In this document: positions 35,777-47,600 of the stretch, piece by piece | Layout: every line of letters begins with the position of its first letter | How positions within the stretch are numbered: the stretch's first letter is position 1 | DNA from: Prochlorococcus sp. AG-355-A09 | Lineage (GTDB): Bacteria; Cyanobacteriota; Cyanobacteriia; PCC-6307; Cyanobiaceae | Assembly (NCBI GenBank): GCA_003280995.1 | Contig: QCDG01000003.1 | Span: 86,751-150,750 of the forward strand | DNA length: 64,000 nucleotides | Direction: 5' to 3' | Program-made: the position numbers and the translations under genes | The notes under the pieces: generated by a model | Told to the model about the DNA's origin: nothing | What the model saw: only the letters and a program-made list of their open reading frames with translations | Database searches by the model: none

Positions 35777-38700
35777 TTATTCTTTTACTCCTTCGATTTT
35801 ATCCTCTACCTCTTGGTATAGTTCTTTCAGTTGTTCAATATTCTCATCTGAAGTTTCCCAATATCCCCTACCATTAACTTCTAGCAAAGTTCCAACAATT
35901 CTTCTGAAACTATTAGGATTAAGATCCATTAATCTTTTCCTCATCTCTTCGTCATTTATAAATGTTTCATTAGTTTCTTCATATACAAAATTATCTACTT
36001 GACCACTTGTCGCACTCCAACCAAGCGTGTAATTAAGTCTGTTAGAAAGTTCTCTAACTCCTTCATAACCAGATTTAAGCATACCTTCATACCACTTAGG
36101 ATTTAGAAGTTTTGTCCTTGAGTCTAATCTGATGGTTTCTCCAAGTGTTCTAACTTGAGCATTAGAAGTAGTAGTGTCTGCTATATAGCTACTTGGTTCT
36201 TTTCCGTCATCTCTAAGTGTCTTAATCAATTTTGTTGGATCTGAATCAAAATAATGACTTACATCTGTTAGTGAAATCTCTGAGGAATCAAGGTTTTGAA
36301 ATGTAACATCGGCTGTTTTCATTACTGACTCAAATACCTCTCTTTTTTGATTCATCTCACCTGGATTATCGGCATTAAAAGCATAAGTTTTACGTGATAA
36401 ATACATTTCTTGTAATTCATTTTCTTCCTCCCATGTTGAATTTTCTACGGCTAAATTAACATTTGAACTGTAACTTCCACTTGCATTAGAGAATACTCTT
36501 GCTGAGGCTTCTCTGATAGAGGTGCCTTCTTTTTCTGCTTGTTCTAGTGAATGTTTCCTTACAAAATTACTTTCCAATGGTTCATCAGCTTCAGCAGCTA
36601 ATTTGACTGCCTGATCTATTAATGCCATTTGATTGATAAATAGATCTCTAAATACTCCTGAACAATTAACTACTACATCTATTCTTGGCCTACCTAATTC
36701 TTCTAAAGGGATTAATTCAAGTTTGTTAATTCTTCCAACAGAATCTGGCTTTGGTTTCACCCCAACAAACCATAAGATTTGTGCCAGTGATTCTCCGTAA
36801 GTTTTTATGTTATCAGTACCCCATAAAACACAAGCTATTGTTTCAGGCCAAGTTCCTTGCTCTTCTTTTTGTCTTTCAATTAATTTGTCAACAACAGACT
36901 TCGCTGCAGCTACTGCTGCTGTCGTTGGGATGGATTGAGGATCAAGTGCATGGATATTTTTACCACTGGGCAAAACACCTGGATTTCTTATGGGATCTCC
37001 ACCTGGTCCAGGTAAAACATAATTTCCATCTAGTGCCTTAATGAGACTATCCATTTCTTTGTCTGCGCAGACCTGTTCCAGACAGAAAAGTAAGTAATCA
37101 AATAATTTATTTAATTCCTTCTGATTGACTTCATTAAATCCATTTAATCTGCAGACTCTTAGCCAAGGGGTAGGTAGATTTATACCAAAAACTTTAAGTA
37201 AATCGAAGAGTTTGGAAAGAAGTGATTTTTCTAAGTAAACTCTGCCATCAACAATTTTTAAAGAGTTGACCATCGCAAAAATCGACTCTCTTGCTGTCTT
37301 TATGATTTTTTCATTTAACTCTACAAATTTAAGTTCACCTTTATTGTTACCATCATAAATTTGATCAATAGTTAGACCCATGGATTCTGCAAGTAATCCA
37401 GGAAGTGATCTTAAGCCCTCTTGTTCTCTCTCTAGAGATGCAATATTTACGAGTGTTGCAACAGCTTCTTCTGCTGTTGGAGCTTCTCCAATAGTATGAA
37501 GACCGCAAGGTAACAGCCTACTTTCAATTTCCATCAACTGTTTATAGACATTACCAACAAATAAATCTCTTTCATCTATTGAAAGTTTTTCTACGTCTTT
37601 TGAAGGAAGCTCTACATCTTTATCAAGGTTACATTGTTTAGAAGTTTCAACTATTGCATTAACAATTTGAATACCCCTGCTATTTTCTCTTAATTGTTGA
37701 TAAGAACCAACGAGTTCACTTAGTTCTTTAAGTCCTTTATAGAGTCCTGCATTTTCTGCTGGAGGAGTCAGATAACTAATAGTTGAAGCATATCCTCTTC
37801 TCTTCGCAATTGTTGCTTCAGATGGATTATTCGCAGCATAGTAATACAAATTAGGCAATGATCCAATGAGAGAATCCGGATAGCAAGTTTCACTCATGCC
37901 CATCTGCTTCCCGGGCATAAATTCAAGTGAGCCGTGAGTTCCAAAATGAAGAACAGCATCAGCTCCCCAGATTTTTTCTACATAAGTGTAATAAGCAGCA
38001 AAACCGTGATGAGGACTGGCACTTCTTGAATATAGTAACCTCATTGGATCCCCTTCATAACCGAATGTAGGCTGAACACCTATAAAAACATTTCCAAAAT
38101 GTTTACCGTATATAAGGAGATTTTGTCCATCACTATTAAGGTTTCCAGGAGGTTTACCCCAATTCTCTTCAAGTCTTTGTGAATATGGTGTGAACTCTTC
38201 GTATTCTTTTACTGACATCTTGTGAGCTATGTTTAACTCGGGGGAGCCTTCCATCGCTTCAGGGTTGTTGATAACTTTTTCCATTAATTCTTTTGAATTA
38301 CTTGGAAGTTCATCTATTTGATACCCTTTCGATTTCATTTCAAGAAGTACTCTATAAATTGAACCAAAAACATTCAAGTATGCTGCAGTACCAACATTTC
38401 CTTTGTCTGGAGGAAAACTAAATACTGTGATGGCTAATTTTTTATCTTTTCTTTGCTTAACTCTTAAAGTTGACCATTTTATTGCTCTTTCAGCTATTAC
38501 ATCAACTCGATCTTGGAGCGTATGGGCCTTACCTGTAGCATCATCACGACCCGAGAGAATAATAGGTTCAATAGCACCATCAAGCTCTGGAATTGCAATC
38601 TGAAGTGCTACCTGAACGGGGTGTAAACCTAGATCACTATCTTCCCATTCTTGTGTGGTTTGGAAGACTAATGGAAGTGCAACCATATAGGGCCTGTTTA

Positions 38701-39787
38701 ACCTTTTTAGGGCTTCAATAGCTTTAGGATGATCTTGCCTTGCTGGCCCACCAACTAGTGCAAATCCTGTTAGAGATACAACTCCATCTACTATTGGTTG
38801 ATCCTTATTTATGGAATCATAATAAAATTCATTAACTGGTTTAGAAAAATCTAGACCTCCACAGAAGATAGGTAGTACTCTCGCACCTCTGTATTCCAAT
38901 TCTTGAATTACAGCAACGTAATGAGCATCATCTCCAGTAACGATATGACTCCTTTGAAGAACCAAGCCTATTGTTGGAGTTTTTTCATCTTTAGGATTTA
39001 TATCTTTCCTATTATTTTCCCAATTTTGATATTCTTTAAGACTTTCAAACATGCAAGGAGCAAGAGGATGCCAAATTCCTAAATCAGGGAATGTTTCAGG
39101 GTCTTGAATTTTGAATTCTTCTATTTGATCTTTTATGATCTCTGAAACAGCATACTTTTCAGAAATCATTAACAAGAAGTTTTTTAAGTTCTCAGTGGTA
39201 CCACCTAACCAATACTGAAAACTCAGAATAAATGTTCTAGCATCTTGAGCTTTTTCTACTGGTAAATATTTAAGTATTGAAGGTAGCGTATTTAATAACT
39301 TCAACATTGAATCTTGGAAACTTGCTCCATCCGATTCTTTTTTCTTTTTTATTAAATCTCCAATAATACTTTTAGATTGACCAAGTTGGGCCATACTAAA
39401 TGAACCTAGCTTGTTTAATCTCATTACCTCTGGCATGGAGGGGAAAACTATTGATGCTTTAAGTTTGTCTTTAAATGGAGATACTGCATCAACCACTTTT
39501 TGAGCAAGGTCTTCAATGAAAATTAGAGAAGCAACAAATATATCTGCGTTAGCAATATCTTCTTTAAAATCTTCAAAATTACTATCATTCCTAAGTTCTT
39601 CTATAAGATAGCCGCTAAGGTCTATACCTATTGGCCCATTCATCTTATTTATTGACTTTGCAGCTTCCGTTAAGGAATTTTGGTATTGTGGCTCAAGGAC
39701 AACATAAACTGCTTTTATTACAACTTTGTGTTTGTTATCCTCAACAGGAGATACTCTGCGGTTTGCTGAGCGGACCTGCGTAAACAT
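35777..39787 (-). CDS. chlH: Magnesium chelatase subunit H
   Basis: 1336 residues, the full-length CobN/BchH-family subunit. Blocks include [19 protein letters not shown] (the conserved metal/porphyrin-site His and Glu region) and [16 protein letters not shown] near the C-terminus. ChlH binds protoporphyrin IX and, with ChlI and ChlD, inserts Mg2+ at the start of chlorophyll synthesis. It is divergent from dapB, with about 100 bp between them, and convergent with folP. Confidence 0.97.
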   Translation of the reverse strand: MFTQVRSANRRVSPVEDNKHKVVIKAVYVVLEPQYQNSLTEAAKSINKMNGPIGIDLSGYLIEELRNDSNFEDFKEDIANADIFVASLIFIEDLAQKVVDAVSPFKDKLKASIVFPSMPEVMRLNKLGSFSMAQLGQSKSIIGDLIKKKKESDGASFQDSMLKLLNTLPSILKYLPVEKAQDARTFILSFQYWLGGTTENLKNFLLMISEKYAVSEIIKDQIEEFKIQDPETFPDLGIWHPLAPCMFESLKEYQNWENNRKDINPKDEKTPTIGLVLQRSHIVTGDDAHYVAVIQELEYRGARVLPIFCGGLDFSKPVNEFYYDSINKDQPIVDGVVSLTGFALVGGPARQDHPKAIEALKRLNRPYMVALPLVFQTTQEWEDSDLGLHPVQVALQIAIPELDGAIEPIILSGRDDATGKAHTLQDRVDVIAERAIKWSTLRVKQRKDKKLAITVFSFPPDKGNVGTAAYLNVFGSIYRVLLEMKSKGYQIDELPSNSKELMEKVINNPEAMEGSPELNIAHKMSVKEYEEFTPYSQRLEENWGKPPGNLNSDGQNLLIYGKHFGNVFIGVQPTFGYEGDPMRLLYSRSASPHHGFAAYYTYVEKIWGADAVLHFGTHGSLEFMPGKQMGMSETCYPDSLIGSLPNLYYYAANNPSEATIAKRRGYASTISYLTPPAENAGLYKGLKELSELVGSYQQLRENSRGIQIVNAIVETSKQCNLDKDVELPSKDVEKLSIDERDLFVGNVYKQLMEIESRLLPCGLHTIGEAPTAEEAVATLVNIASLEREQEGLRSLPGLLAESMGLTIDQIYDGNNKGELKFVELNEKIIKTARESIFAMVNSLKIVDGRVYLEKSLLSKLFDLLKVFGINLPTPWLRVCRLNGFNEVNQKELNKLFDYLLFCLEQVCADKEMDSLIKALDGNYVLPGPGGDPIRNPGVLPSGKNIHALDPQSIPTTAAVAAAKSVVDKLIERQKEEQGTWPETIACVLWGTDNIKTYGESLAQILWFVGVKPKPDSVGRINKLELIPLEELGRPRIDVVVNCSGVFRDLFINQMALIDQAVKLAAEADEPLESNFVRKHSLEQAEKEGTSIREASARVFSNASGSYSSNVNLAVENSTWEEENELQEMYLSRKTYAFNADNPGEMNQKREVFESVMKTADVTFQNLDSSEISLTDVSHYFDSDPTKLIKTLRDDGKEPSSYIADTTTSNAQVRTLGETIRLDSRTKLLNPKWYEGMLKSGYEGVRELSNRLNYTLGWSATSGQVDNFVYEETNETFINDEEMRKRLMDLNPNSFRRIVGTLLEVNGRGYWETSDENIEQLKELYQEVEDKIEGVKE

Positions 39788-39889
39788 TGATTTTCTTTAA
39801 GTATTTCTACCAGACTACGAATGAAAAGACGTTATTGTGTGCAATATAAATAGCGTGTAACAACCTTTAAAAAAAAAATTTTTAAAAAA

Positions 39890-40738
39890 ATGATTGAAAA
39901 TTCTAAAAAACCCGTACCAGTACTAGTATCCGGAGCTTTAGGTAGAATGGGTAGCGAAGTTGTTAATACTGTATTAAATTCTACAGATTGTGAACTTGTT
40001 GCAGCAATCGATATAAACGAAAAGAACAATGGCTCAAATATTTCTGAATTATTGAAGGTAAAAAATTGTGATGTTTTTGTTTCAAATGATTTTGAGGGAA
40101 CCTTATGTTCTGTAAGTCAAAATTATAGAAATGAAAATATCAAACCTGTGCTGGTTGATTTTACTCATCCTGATTCTGTATATGAAAATACTAGATCAGC
40201 TATTGCATATGGTGTATCACCTGTAGTAGGAACTACAGGTCTAATCCCTTCGCAAATACAAGATTTGTCTGTTTTTGCGCAGAAAGCATCGGTTGGTTGT
40301 GCAATAATTCCTAATTTTTCAGTAGGCATGGTTCTTCTTCAGCAGGCGGCATCGGTAGCTGCAAGGTTTTATGACAATATTGAATTAATAGAGATGCATC
40401 ATAATCAAAAAGCTGATTCTCCTAGTGGAACGTGTATAAAAACTGCAGAAATGATTGAAGAATATCCAAAGAAATTTAATCAGAATTTAGTAAAAGAGTC
40501 TGAGTCATTGAAAGGTGTACGCGGTGGGCTCAGAGATTCAGGAATCAATATACATTCTGTACGATTACCAGGATTACTCGCTCATCAGTTAGTAATTATG
40601 GGATCTCCAGGTGAAACTTACACAATTAAACATGACACTATTGATAGAAAGGCATATATGCCAGGAGTTTTACAGGCTATTAAAAAAATTGGTAATTATG
40701 AAACTTTAGTTTACGGGCTTGAAAAATTGATTTTTTAA
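39890..40738 (+). CDS. dapB: 4-Hydroxy-tetrahydrodipicolinate reductase
   Basis: 282 residues. The dinucleotide site is [17 protein letters not shown], the substrate region is [18 protein letters not shown] (with the catalytic His/Lys) and [12 protein letters not shown] is a conserved strand. It makes tetrahydrodipicolinate for lysine and peptidoglycan. A second open frame on the opposite strand overlaps but is a shadow. Confidence 0.96.
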   Translation: MIENSKKPVPVLVSGALGRMGSEVVNTVLNSTDCELVAAIDINEKNNGSNISELLKVKNCDVFVSNDFEGTLCSVSQNYRNENIKPVLVDFTHPDSVYENTRSAIAYGVSPVVGTTGLIPSQIQDLSVFAQKASVGCAIIPNFSVGMVLLQQAASVAARFYDNIELIEMHHNQKADSPSGTCIKTAEMIEEYPKKFNQNLVKESESLKGVRGGLRDSGINIHSVRLPGLLAHQLVIMGSPGETYTIKHDTIDRKAYMPGVLQAIKKIGNYETLVYGLEKLIF

Positions 40739-40739
40739 A

Positions 40740-41381
40740 ATGATAATTCCAATTAATTCAAGTCAAATTTCAAAACTTATTCCTGCAGTTGGTACAGGAA
40801 GTCAATTTAAGTACGCGTTGGGGAATCCTAGAAAAATACTTCAAAGAGTAATAGTTTCTTCAATTGGTGGATTTATCTCATTAATTATTAGTTCGACTGG
40901 AGATCAAACTAATAATTTCTGGTTATTCCTATGTGTAGGGTTCTTTTTGTATATCATCTGGGGCCCTATTCTTGAATCAAGTAGAAAAAACTTGCAATTA
41001 AGAAAATATAAATTTTTTTCTATATTTGATGGATATGTATCAGATATTTATAAAACAGAAAAGATTGAAAGTTCAAGAGAACAATCTAATAGGCAAGGTC
41101 GATTAGAAGTTATCGAAAACAAAAGGACTTGGTTAGTACTTGAATTAGAAGATGAAGATGGTTATTTGGAAAAATTAAGTTTTCCTATGGAAAATAAGCA
41201 CAGTCAAATTAGGGTTGGTTCGAGTATTAGATGTTTAATAACATCTGATAACCGTAATTTTGACAGAGATTTTTATTTGACCGATGCTTGGCTTCCTGAA
41301 ATTAACTTATGGGTTGGTGAGTACCCCTATTTATTAAGACCAGCATTTGAGGAAATTTGCTATATTTATTTGAATAGATAG
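40740..41381 (+). CDS. Membrane protein, cyanobacterial, unrecognised
   Basis: 213 residues, ATG directly after the dapB stop (1 bp apart). Two hydrophobic segments (about residues 37-53 and 60-77: VIVSSIGGFISLIISS and FWLFLCVGFFLYIIWGP) are followed by a soluble beta-rich domain (TWLVLELEDEDGYLEKL). The C-terminus LNLWVGEYPYLLRPAFEE is conserved-looking. The adjacency suggests co-transcription with dapB. The function is unknown. Confidence 0.6.
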   Translation: MIIPINSSQISKLIPAVGTGSQFKYALGNPRKILQRVIVSSIGGFISLIISSTGDQTNNFWLFLCVGFFLYIIWGPILESSRKNLQLRKYKFFSIFDGYVSDIYKTEKIESSREQSNRQGRLEVIENKRTWLVLELEDEDGYLEKLSFPMENKHSQIRVGSSIRCLITSDNRNFDRDFYLTDAWLPEINLWVGEYPYLLRPAFEEICYIYLNR

Positions 41382-41400
41382 TTGATGCTTATATAATACG

Positions 41401-42555
41401 ATGAAAAATAAATTGAATTTTAAAATTGTTGGATCAGGTCCCACAGGTCTTTTACTTTCAATTGCACTTTCAAAATTTGATTGCAATATTTTTTTAACTG
41501 ATTTATTAAAAAGAGATAGATTAATTGATAAAGATAAAACTTATGCAATTACTCACTCAACAAGAAAAATCTTATCTAAATTCAGACTTTGGGAAAAATT
41601 AGAACCATTTTTATTTGGCTTTGATACCCTTTCAATTTCAGATAGCGTAACTTCTGCTTTCACCAATTTATCAACTTCTGACTTAGATGATGATATAAGG
41701 TCTGCCGAAAATATTGGCTGGGTAGTTAAACATTCGGATCTCATGAACGTATTTTTTCAAGAGATTGACAATTATGAAAATATTTTTTTTATTACACCAC
41801 AGAGATTGTTACGTAAAAAAATATTATTTGACTATCAATTCTTTTCAACAGGAGCAAACTCACTTGATAAAAAATTGTTAGATTTTGTTGATATAAAAAA
41901 ATCTTATAGTCAGTCTTGTTTAACTTTTAAAGTTTCTCTTAGAGGTCATTGTGAAAAGCGTGCTTATGAAATATTTAGAAAGGAAGGTCCACTTGCATTA
42001 TTACCTTTAGAAAAAAACTTATATCAAGTAATTTGGACTTCCAGTACATTAAAGGCGATTGAAAGGTTAAATTCTGACAAGAATTTTTTAATTGATAATT
42101 TATCGACAATCTTGCCAGATGAATTTAAGTTGGACCAAATAATTGGCGAATTTAATATTTTTCCTGTTTCATTATCTTTAAATTTATCAATTTTTAATTT
42201 TAAAAAATTAGTTTTTGTTGGAGATGCATTTCATACATTTCATCCTGTTGGTGGTCAGGGGCTAAATACTTGTTGGAGAGATGTTAATACTATTTATGAT
42301 CTATTTAATAAAAATACTGCTATTACTAAAATGCAATTGATATTATTTAAATTTAAGTATTTTTCAAGCAGAATTTTAGATATTATCTTCACTATTTTCA
42401 TAACTGACTCATTGATATCAATTTTTGCTAATAGAAACGTTCTTTTATTTCCAATTAGGAGATTTTCATTTTTACTTTTAAATAAATTTCTGTTCACAAG
42501 AAAATTAGTCCTAAATCAAATGACTAAATCTCTCATTTACTCAAGTATTAAATAA
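41401..42555 (+). CDS. UbiH/Coq6-like FAD-dependent monooxygenase
   Basis: 384 residues. The FAD site is FKIVGSGPTGLLLSIALSKF and the second block is LVFVGDAFHTFHPVGGQGLN, the GD motif of flavoprotein aromatic hydroxylases. Homologues hydroxylate quinone precursors or related aromatics. A plastoquinone- or carotenoid-linked role cannot be inferred from the sequence alone. It lies 19 bp after the preceding gene. Confidence 0.82.
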   Translation: MKNKLNFKIVGSGPTGLLLSIALSKFDCNIFLTDLLKRDRLIDKDKTYAITHSTRKILSKFRLWEKLEPFLFGFDTLSISDSVTSAFTNLSTSDLDDDIRSAENIGWVVKHSDLMNVFFQEIDNYENIFFITPQRLLRKKILFDYQFFSTGANSLDKKLLDFVDIKKSYSQSCLTFKVSLRGHCEKRAYEIFRKEGPLALLPLEKNLYQVIWTSSTLKAIERLNSDKNFLIDNLSTILPDEFKLDQIIGEFNIFPVSLSLNLSIFNFKKLVFVGDAFHTFHPVGGQGLNTCWRDVNTIYDLFNKNTAITKMQLILFKFKYFSSRILDIIFTIFITDSLISIFANRNVLLFPIRRFSFLLLNKFLFTRKLVLNQMTKSLIYSSIK

Positions 42556-42560
42556 AAATC

Positions 42561-42758
42561 ATGAATAATTATTTATCTAGAGAAATGATAATTTTTTTAA
42601 TAAATGTATTAGGTTTAGATGAATCTACTATTGAACTTGGTATAAAATTATCTATAAAAAATAACACTCCATTACCAATATTGTTATGGAGTTATGGAAT
42701 GCTAACTATTGAAGAACTAGATAAGTTATATTCATTTTTATTTCAAAAAATGGATTAA
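42561..42758 (+). CDS. DUF2949-type small protein
   Basis: 65 residues. MNNYLSREMIIFLINVLGLD, ESTIELGIKLSIKNNTPLPI and LLWSYGMLTIEELDKLYSFL match the small helical DUF2949 family of cyanobacteria. No membrane segment. It is followed after about 40 bp by the DUF3038 gene and DUF4335 gene, a familiar cyanobacterial neighbourhood. The function is unknown. Confidence 0.85.
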   Translation: MNNYLSREMIIFLINVLGLDESTIELGIKLSIKNNTPLPILLWSYGMLTIEELDKLYSFLFQKMD

Positions 42759-42797
42759 TAATTCTGATATAATTAGTCCATATTCTAATAAAGAACA

Positions 42798-43322
42798 ATT
42801 ACAGTTTTAACTAGAGGAAATCAGGTATCAAGAAAATCTATAGAGAAGCTTGATTTATTATTATTAATACTAGAAACTATTGATTTAAATGGTATTCAAT
42901 CCCTTTACGCTTTATCAAATAGACTTGATTTAAATGATGTTCTCCCAAATAAAATTACTATTTGGAAATTAAGGAATAATAATCCATTGAGAAAATCTTA
43001 TGTTAACAACAATATTCAAGTAAACCAATTCGATGCCTTAATTAAAATTACCGTTGAAATGTCCAAATATTTATATCCTTATATCAGAGAGATACTGAAA
43101 TCTAAAGAAGATATTAAAGAGAATTCAATTATTTGGAATGATTTTAATAAGAGATTTATTGAGTTGATTAAAGAGAGATTTAATGTAGATAGTATGAGAG
43201 TGAAAAAGCTTTTAAATCAAACTGAAAATGGTGAGACTATAATAAAATCTTTGCTTATTTTATCTTTTTGTATTTCTAATCAGGGTTATCAAAAGTTGAA
43301 GAATTTTTTATACGATTTTTAA
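42798..43322 (+). CDS. DUF3038-type protein, probable ATT start
   Basis: The first ATG, GTG or TTG in this frame is a TTG at 42987, but the open frame upstream encodes conserved-looking sequence (SIEKLDLLLLILETIDLNGI, then LYALSNRLDLNDVLP) that fits the N-terminus of the DUF3038 family. The best start is ATT at 42798, with a weak AAAGAA upstream. That gives 174 residues; a start at 42987 would lose a third of the domain. The function is unknown and the family is paired with DUF4335. Confidence 0.65.
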   Translation: MTVLTRGNQVSRKSIEKLDLLLLILETIDLNGIQSLYALSNRLDLNDVLPNKITIWKLRNNNPLRKSYVNNNIQVNQFDALIKITVEMSKYLYPYIREILKSKEDIKENSIIWNDFNKRFIELIKERFNVDSMRVKKLLNQTENGETIIKSLLILSFCISNQGYQKLKNFLYDF

Positions 43323-43323
43323 T

Positions 43324-43914
43324 ATGATGCAAAATAAATTGTCATTTCATCAATCTTCAGTAAGTCTCGAAATAATCGGATTGCCAGATTATTCAAATAA
43401 TGAAAATAAAGATCAAATATCTATAATTTCTCAATGGAAATTAACCATAGTTGATAAACCACTTATTGAAGGCAAAATTGAACATTTAGGGCCTATTATG
43501 GATGCTTTTTATATTTATTCAAATCTTTTAATCAAAAACGAAATTCCAATATATGAGTCTAAATTAATCGATATAAAAGCCGATAATCTTCACATACATA
43601 ATATTGTTCTCAAGAGCTCTAAAGCAAATGTAAAGCCTTTAGTTCTAAAGATTGGTAATTCATTGCTTTCAGATACCATTAATTGTTTTGATCAGTTAAA
43701 TGAATCGCCAAAAGTAAGAATAAAAAAAACAGATACATCTACTAAAATTCAAAAAAAATTAAAATTTGGGTTAAATAATAAAGTTAAATTTTTCAATTTC
43801 TTTATTCCACCATTTTTTGCAATTTGCTCTTTAATTTTATTCTCTTCTTCTTTTATTTATCTCTATAGTCCTTTTGAAAATATAGAAAAAAAAGAACTAA
43901 CAAATCCTGAATAA
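43324..43914 (+). CDS. DUF4335-type membrane protein
   Basis: 196 residues, starting 1 bp after the DUF3038 stop. The first 120 residues are beta-rich (SSVSLEIIGLPDYSN, ISQWKLTIVDKPLIEGKIEH), a linker is Lys/Thr-rich, and one C-terminal helix (FFIPPFFAICSLILFSSSFIYL) anchors it. The order DUF3038-DUF4335 is a familiar cyanobacterial pair. The function is unknown. Confidence 0.8.
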   Translation: MMQNKLSFHQSSVSLEIIGLPDYSNNENKDQISIISQWKLTIVDKPLIEGKIEHLGPIMDAFYIYSNLLIKNEIPIYESKLIDIKADNLHIHNIVLKSSKANVKPLVLKIGNSLLSDTINCFDQLNESPKVRIKKTDTSTKIQKKLKFGLNNKVKFFNFFIPPFFAICSLILFSSSFIYLYSPFENIEKKELTNPE

Positions 43915-44001
43915 AGAGCAATTAGCATCTTAAATACAAACACGATACTATAGGTTAATTTCTTTTCAGAGTTATTCAAATTTTTCTTTGAGCTTTGAGT
44001 T

Positions 44002-44370
44002 ATGGCAGATTTAAACATCCCAAATTTGAATATTAAACCTGATAAATATATTTTTAAAAAAAAATTAAATTTAAGAAGAAAATCTAAAAGAAGACTATTT
44101 ACTGAATCTTTCTTTTTGTTTATTTTGAGTGTTTTATTAGTTTATATAAATTATTTAATTCCTAATAAAAATTTGCTTTTACAAAATCTACCATCGACAT
44201 TTAATAAATCTTTTTTATTATTATTTGATCTCCTTTCATATCTCTATGAGATATGTTTGGTGATTTTTATTTTTGTATCTTCTTTTACTGCTCTTATTTT
44301 AATGATAGGTTCATTTAACAGGTTATTTAAAGTCTCTAAGAGAAAGTCAAAACAGATTGTTTATAAATAA
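44002..44370 (+). CDS. Two-helix membrane protein, unrecognised
   Basis: 122 residues from ATG. A basic N-terminus (KKKLNLRRKSKRRLFT) precedes helices at about residues 36-52 (SFFLFILSVLLVYINYL) and 81-105 (EICLVIFIFVSSFTALILMI), and a basic C-terminus. Both ends should face the cytoplasm. The function is unknown. Confidence 0.6.
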   Translation: MADLNIPNLNIKPDKYIFKKKLNLRRKSKRRLFTESFFLFILSVLLVYINYLIPNKNLLLQNLPSTFNKSFLLLFDLLSYLYEICLVIFIFVSSFTALILMIGSFNRLFKVSKRKSKQIVYK

Positions 44371-44372
44371 TT

Positions 44373-44534
44373 TCAAATAGGTTGCATTAGGCCTCCACTT
44401 CCTGAATCAGAATCATCATCATCATTTTCAGTTTCTTCTCCAAATAATGCAAATATGCCTAATGCAATTGATGAAAGAATAATTGATAAGGGTAAAATCG
44501 AAGTTTGGATTCCGACGTCTATATATTCACCCAT
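44373..44534 (-). CDS. Small acidic-tailed membrane protein (53 aa)
   Basis: ATG at 44534 to TGA at 44373. MGEYIDVGIQTSILPLSIIL leads into one helix (SSIALGIFALFG), then a strongly acidic tail (EETENDDDDSDSGS). Small proteins of this layout occur with photosynthetic complexes, but I cannot identify it. Convergent with the gene at 44002 and separated by 2 bp. Confidence 0.6.
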   Translation of the reverse strand: MGEYIDVGIQTSILPLSIILSSIALGIFALFGEETENDDDDSDSGSGGLMQPI

Positions 44535-44606
44535 AAAATAAATAAATTTTTATAAACCTAACCGAAATCAAACTGATTCGGGGATTTTAAATAATTATTT
44601 AATAAT

Positions 44607-47600
44607 TTAATCTCTTTTAATAAGTTCTTTATCGAAATTTTTTATTTCTCTTTCAAAAGACCCGAACCACAACATTAGTTGATCAATTTGATTTTGAATT
44701 TCAGTTGCACCTAAGCCTCTTATAGTGATAATTGAAAATTGTTGGCCTTCATTAAAATTAAATTTATTTTGAACACTACTTGTCAAAGAATTTTTAAGTA
44801 TTTTAAAAGTAGAATTTTTTAATTTTGTCTCTATCAAGATGTTTGGCTTTTTGAGCTTGATTTTATTAAAACCACATTTTTTTGCTAGTAATTTTAGTCT
44901 CATTATCATAATTAAGGACTCAACAGGTTTGGGTAAGTTTCCATATCTATTAACCCAGTCTGTAGCTAATTCAGTTAATTCATCATTATTTGAACATTCA
45001 GTAACAGATTTGTAAGCTTCAAGCTTCTCTTCTCTGTTTAATATCCATGTTGCAGGTATAAATGCATTTATTGGTAGATCAATTTGAGTGTCGTTAACTT
45101 CAGGTATTTCTTGCCCGCTGATTTCTGAAATAGCCTCATGGAGCATTTCTATATATAGATCATATCCAATAGCATTAACCTTTCCACTTTGTTCTTCTCC
45201 TAGTAAACTACCAACACCTCTTATTTCCATATCTTTCATTGAAAGTTGGTATCCACTACCTAATTCTGAAAAGTCTTTTATCGCTTTCAATCTTTGTTTT
45301 GCAGCGTCATTAATTTTATTTATATTTGGATAAAATAACCAAGCATGAGCTTGTACGCCGCTTCTACCAACTCTTCCTCTAAGTTGATAAAGTTGTGAAA
45401 GGCCAAATTTGTGAGAATCTTCAATAATGATTGTATTTACTTTAGGGATGTCTAATCCACTTTCAATTATCGTTGTGCATATCATTAAATCTACTTCTCC
45501 ATTATTAAAGGCAATCATTGCATTTTCAAGCTCTGTCTCGTTCATTTGCCCATGAGCAACAATAAATTTTAAGCTGGGAAACATATTTTTTAATTTGTTT
45601 ACAGCTTGATCTATATCAGAAATTCTTGGCAGAACATAAAAAATTTGACCTCCCCTATCAAGTTCTTGATTAATTGCAGTTCTTATAACATCCATATCTA
45701 TTTCAGATAAATATGTTTTTATTGATCTTCTTGATGGTGGAGGAGTGTTTAGTAAGCTCATTTGTCTTAGTCCAGATAAGCTCATATAGAGAGTTCTTGG
45801 AATTGGAGTTGCCGAGAGAGTTAAAACGTCTATGTTGGTTTTGATTTTTTTTATTTTCTCCTTTTGCCTTACTCCAAATCTTTGTTCTTCATCAATAACT
45901 AGTAGTCCTAAGTTTTTAATTTCTATTTCTTTTCCTAAAATTTGGTGCGTTGCTACAACTAAATCAATTTTGTTATTTTTCAAACCTGCATAGATTTCCT
46001 TTCTTTCAATAACGGTTTTGAATCTATTGAGTAATGATACTTTTATTGGGTAAGGTGAAAATCTATTACTTATTGTTCTCCAATGTTGCTGAGCTAGGAT
46101 TGTTGTAGGTGCTAGTAATATTACCTGTTTGCCTGATGTAATAGCCTTAAAAATAGCCCGAACAGCTACTTCTGTTTTGCCAAATCCTACATCTCCACAA
46201 ACTAGCCTGTCCATTGGCTTATCGCTTTCCATATCAGATTTTATTTCTTCTACGGCAATAATTTGATCAGGTGTTGGTTGATAAGGGAATGATTCCTCTA
46301 ATTCATCTTGCCAAGGACCATCTTCTGGGTAAATGTAACCCTTTAATTTTTCTCTCTTTGCATAAAGTTTTAAAATATCGACAGCAACTTTTTTGATTTG
46401 TTTCTTATTTTTTTCTTTTATTTTTTCCCATTCTGTCCCTCCTAATTTATTTATTTTCGGCTTTATTTTTCCGCTTGATCTATATCTGTTAACACTACCA
46501 AGTTGATCAGCGGCAACACTTATTTTTCCATCTTGATACTGAATGACTAAATAATCTCTTGAATCTCCAGTTATATTTATTTTTTCTATTTTTAAAAATT
46601 TTCCTATTCCATGATTTTTATGAACTATAAAATCACCGGGACTAATCTTATTTACATTTATATTTGAATTGACACTTCTTTTTTTTCTTCTTATGAATAC
46701 ATTATTAAAAAGAGATTGTTGTGAAAATAATTCTTTATCTGTTATGAGGACAACTTTCCATATCGGAAGATAAAACCCCTCGATTTCGTAATTGTTCTTA
46801 TTTTTTAAAATTAGAGGAGTTGAATTATTAATTGATTTATGTGCTTCATCAATATCATTAGGATTGTTTAAGAAGTTTGCATTACATTCGTGCTCAAAAA
46901 GTAAAGTCCTTGTTCTCAATGGTTGTGCTGATAATATCCATACTTTTTCATTATTTTTTATATTTTTATTTATATCATTGGATAATTTTCCTACATTTTT
47001 AGAGTATGAATTTAATCTTTTATCGTTTAACAAAAATCTATTATCAATATTTATTTTAGATTCAAATTCATAAAATTTTATTAGATTAAAATCTCCAAGT
47101 GATTTTAATATTTCGTCAAACTTTAAATGCAAATTAGGTTTGGCCTCTAAATTAATGTCATTATTTTTAAGATTCTTATTTAATTCATACTCACAATTAT
47201 CAAAATTACTTTCTGAATCTAGATACCAATTATGTGCAAATTTTTTACAATCTTCTAATTCATCAATTACAAGTATTGTTTCTCTATTTATAAAATCTAT
47301 TAAATTTGATGGTTCTTTTTCAATTATTCCTAAATAACGATCAAGATTATTTTTATTTAAATCTTCTGAATTAAAAATACTGTTTTTAGATAAATTATTT
47401 AACTTATCTTTTATTAGCAAATCAAATCCAGCCTGTATTATTTCAATATTATTGATACTTTCTAATGTTTTCTGTGTTTGGGGATCATATTCTCTTATTT
47501 TCTCGATTACATTATCAAAAAATTCTAATCTTATAGGAAACTCATTATTGACAGGATAAATATCTATTATTTCCCCTCTCCTACTCCAAAATCCTTCTGT

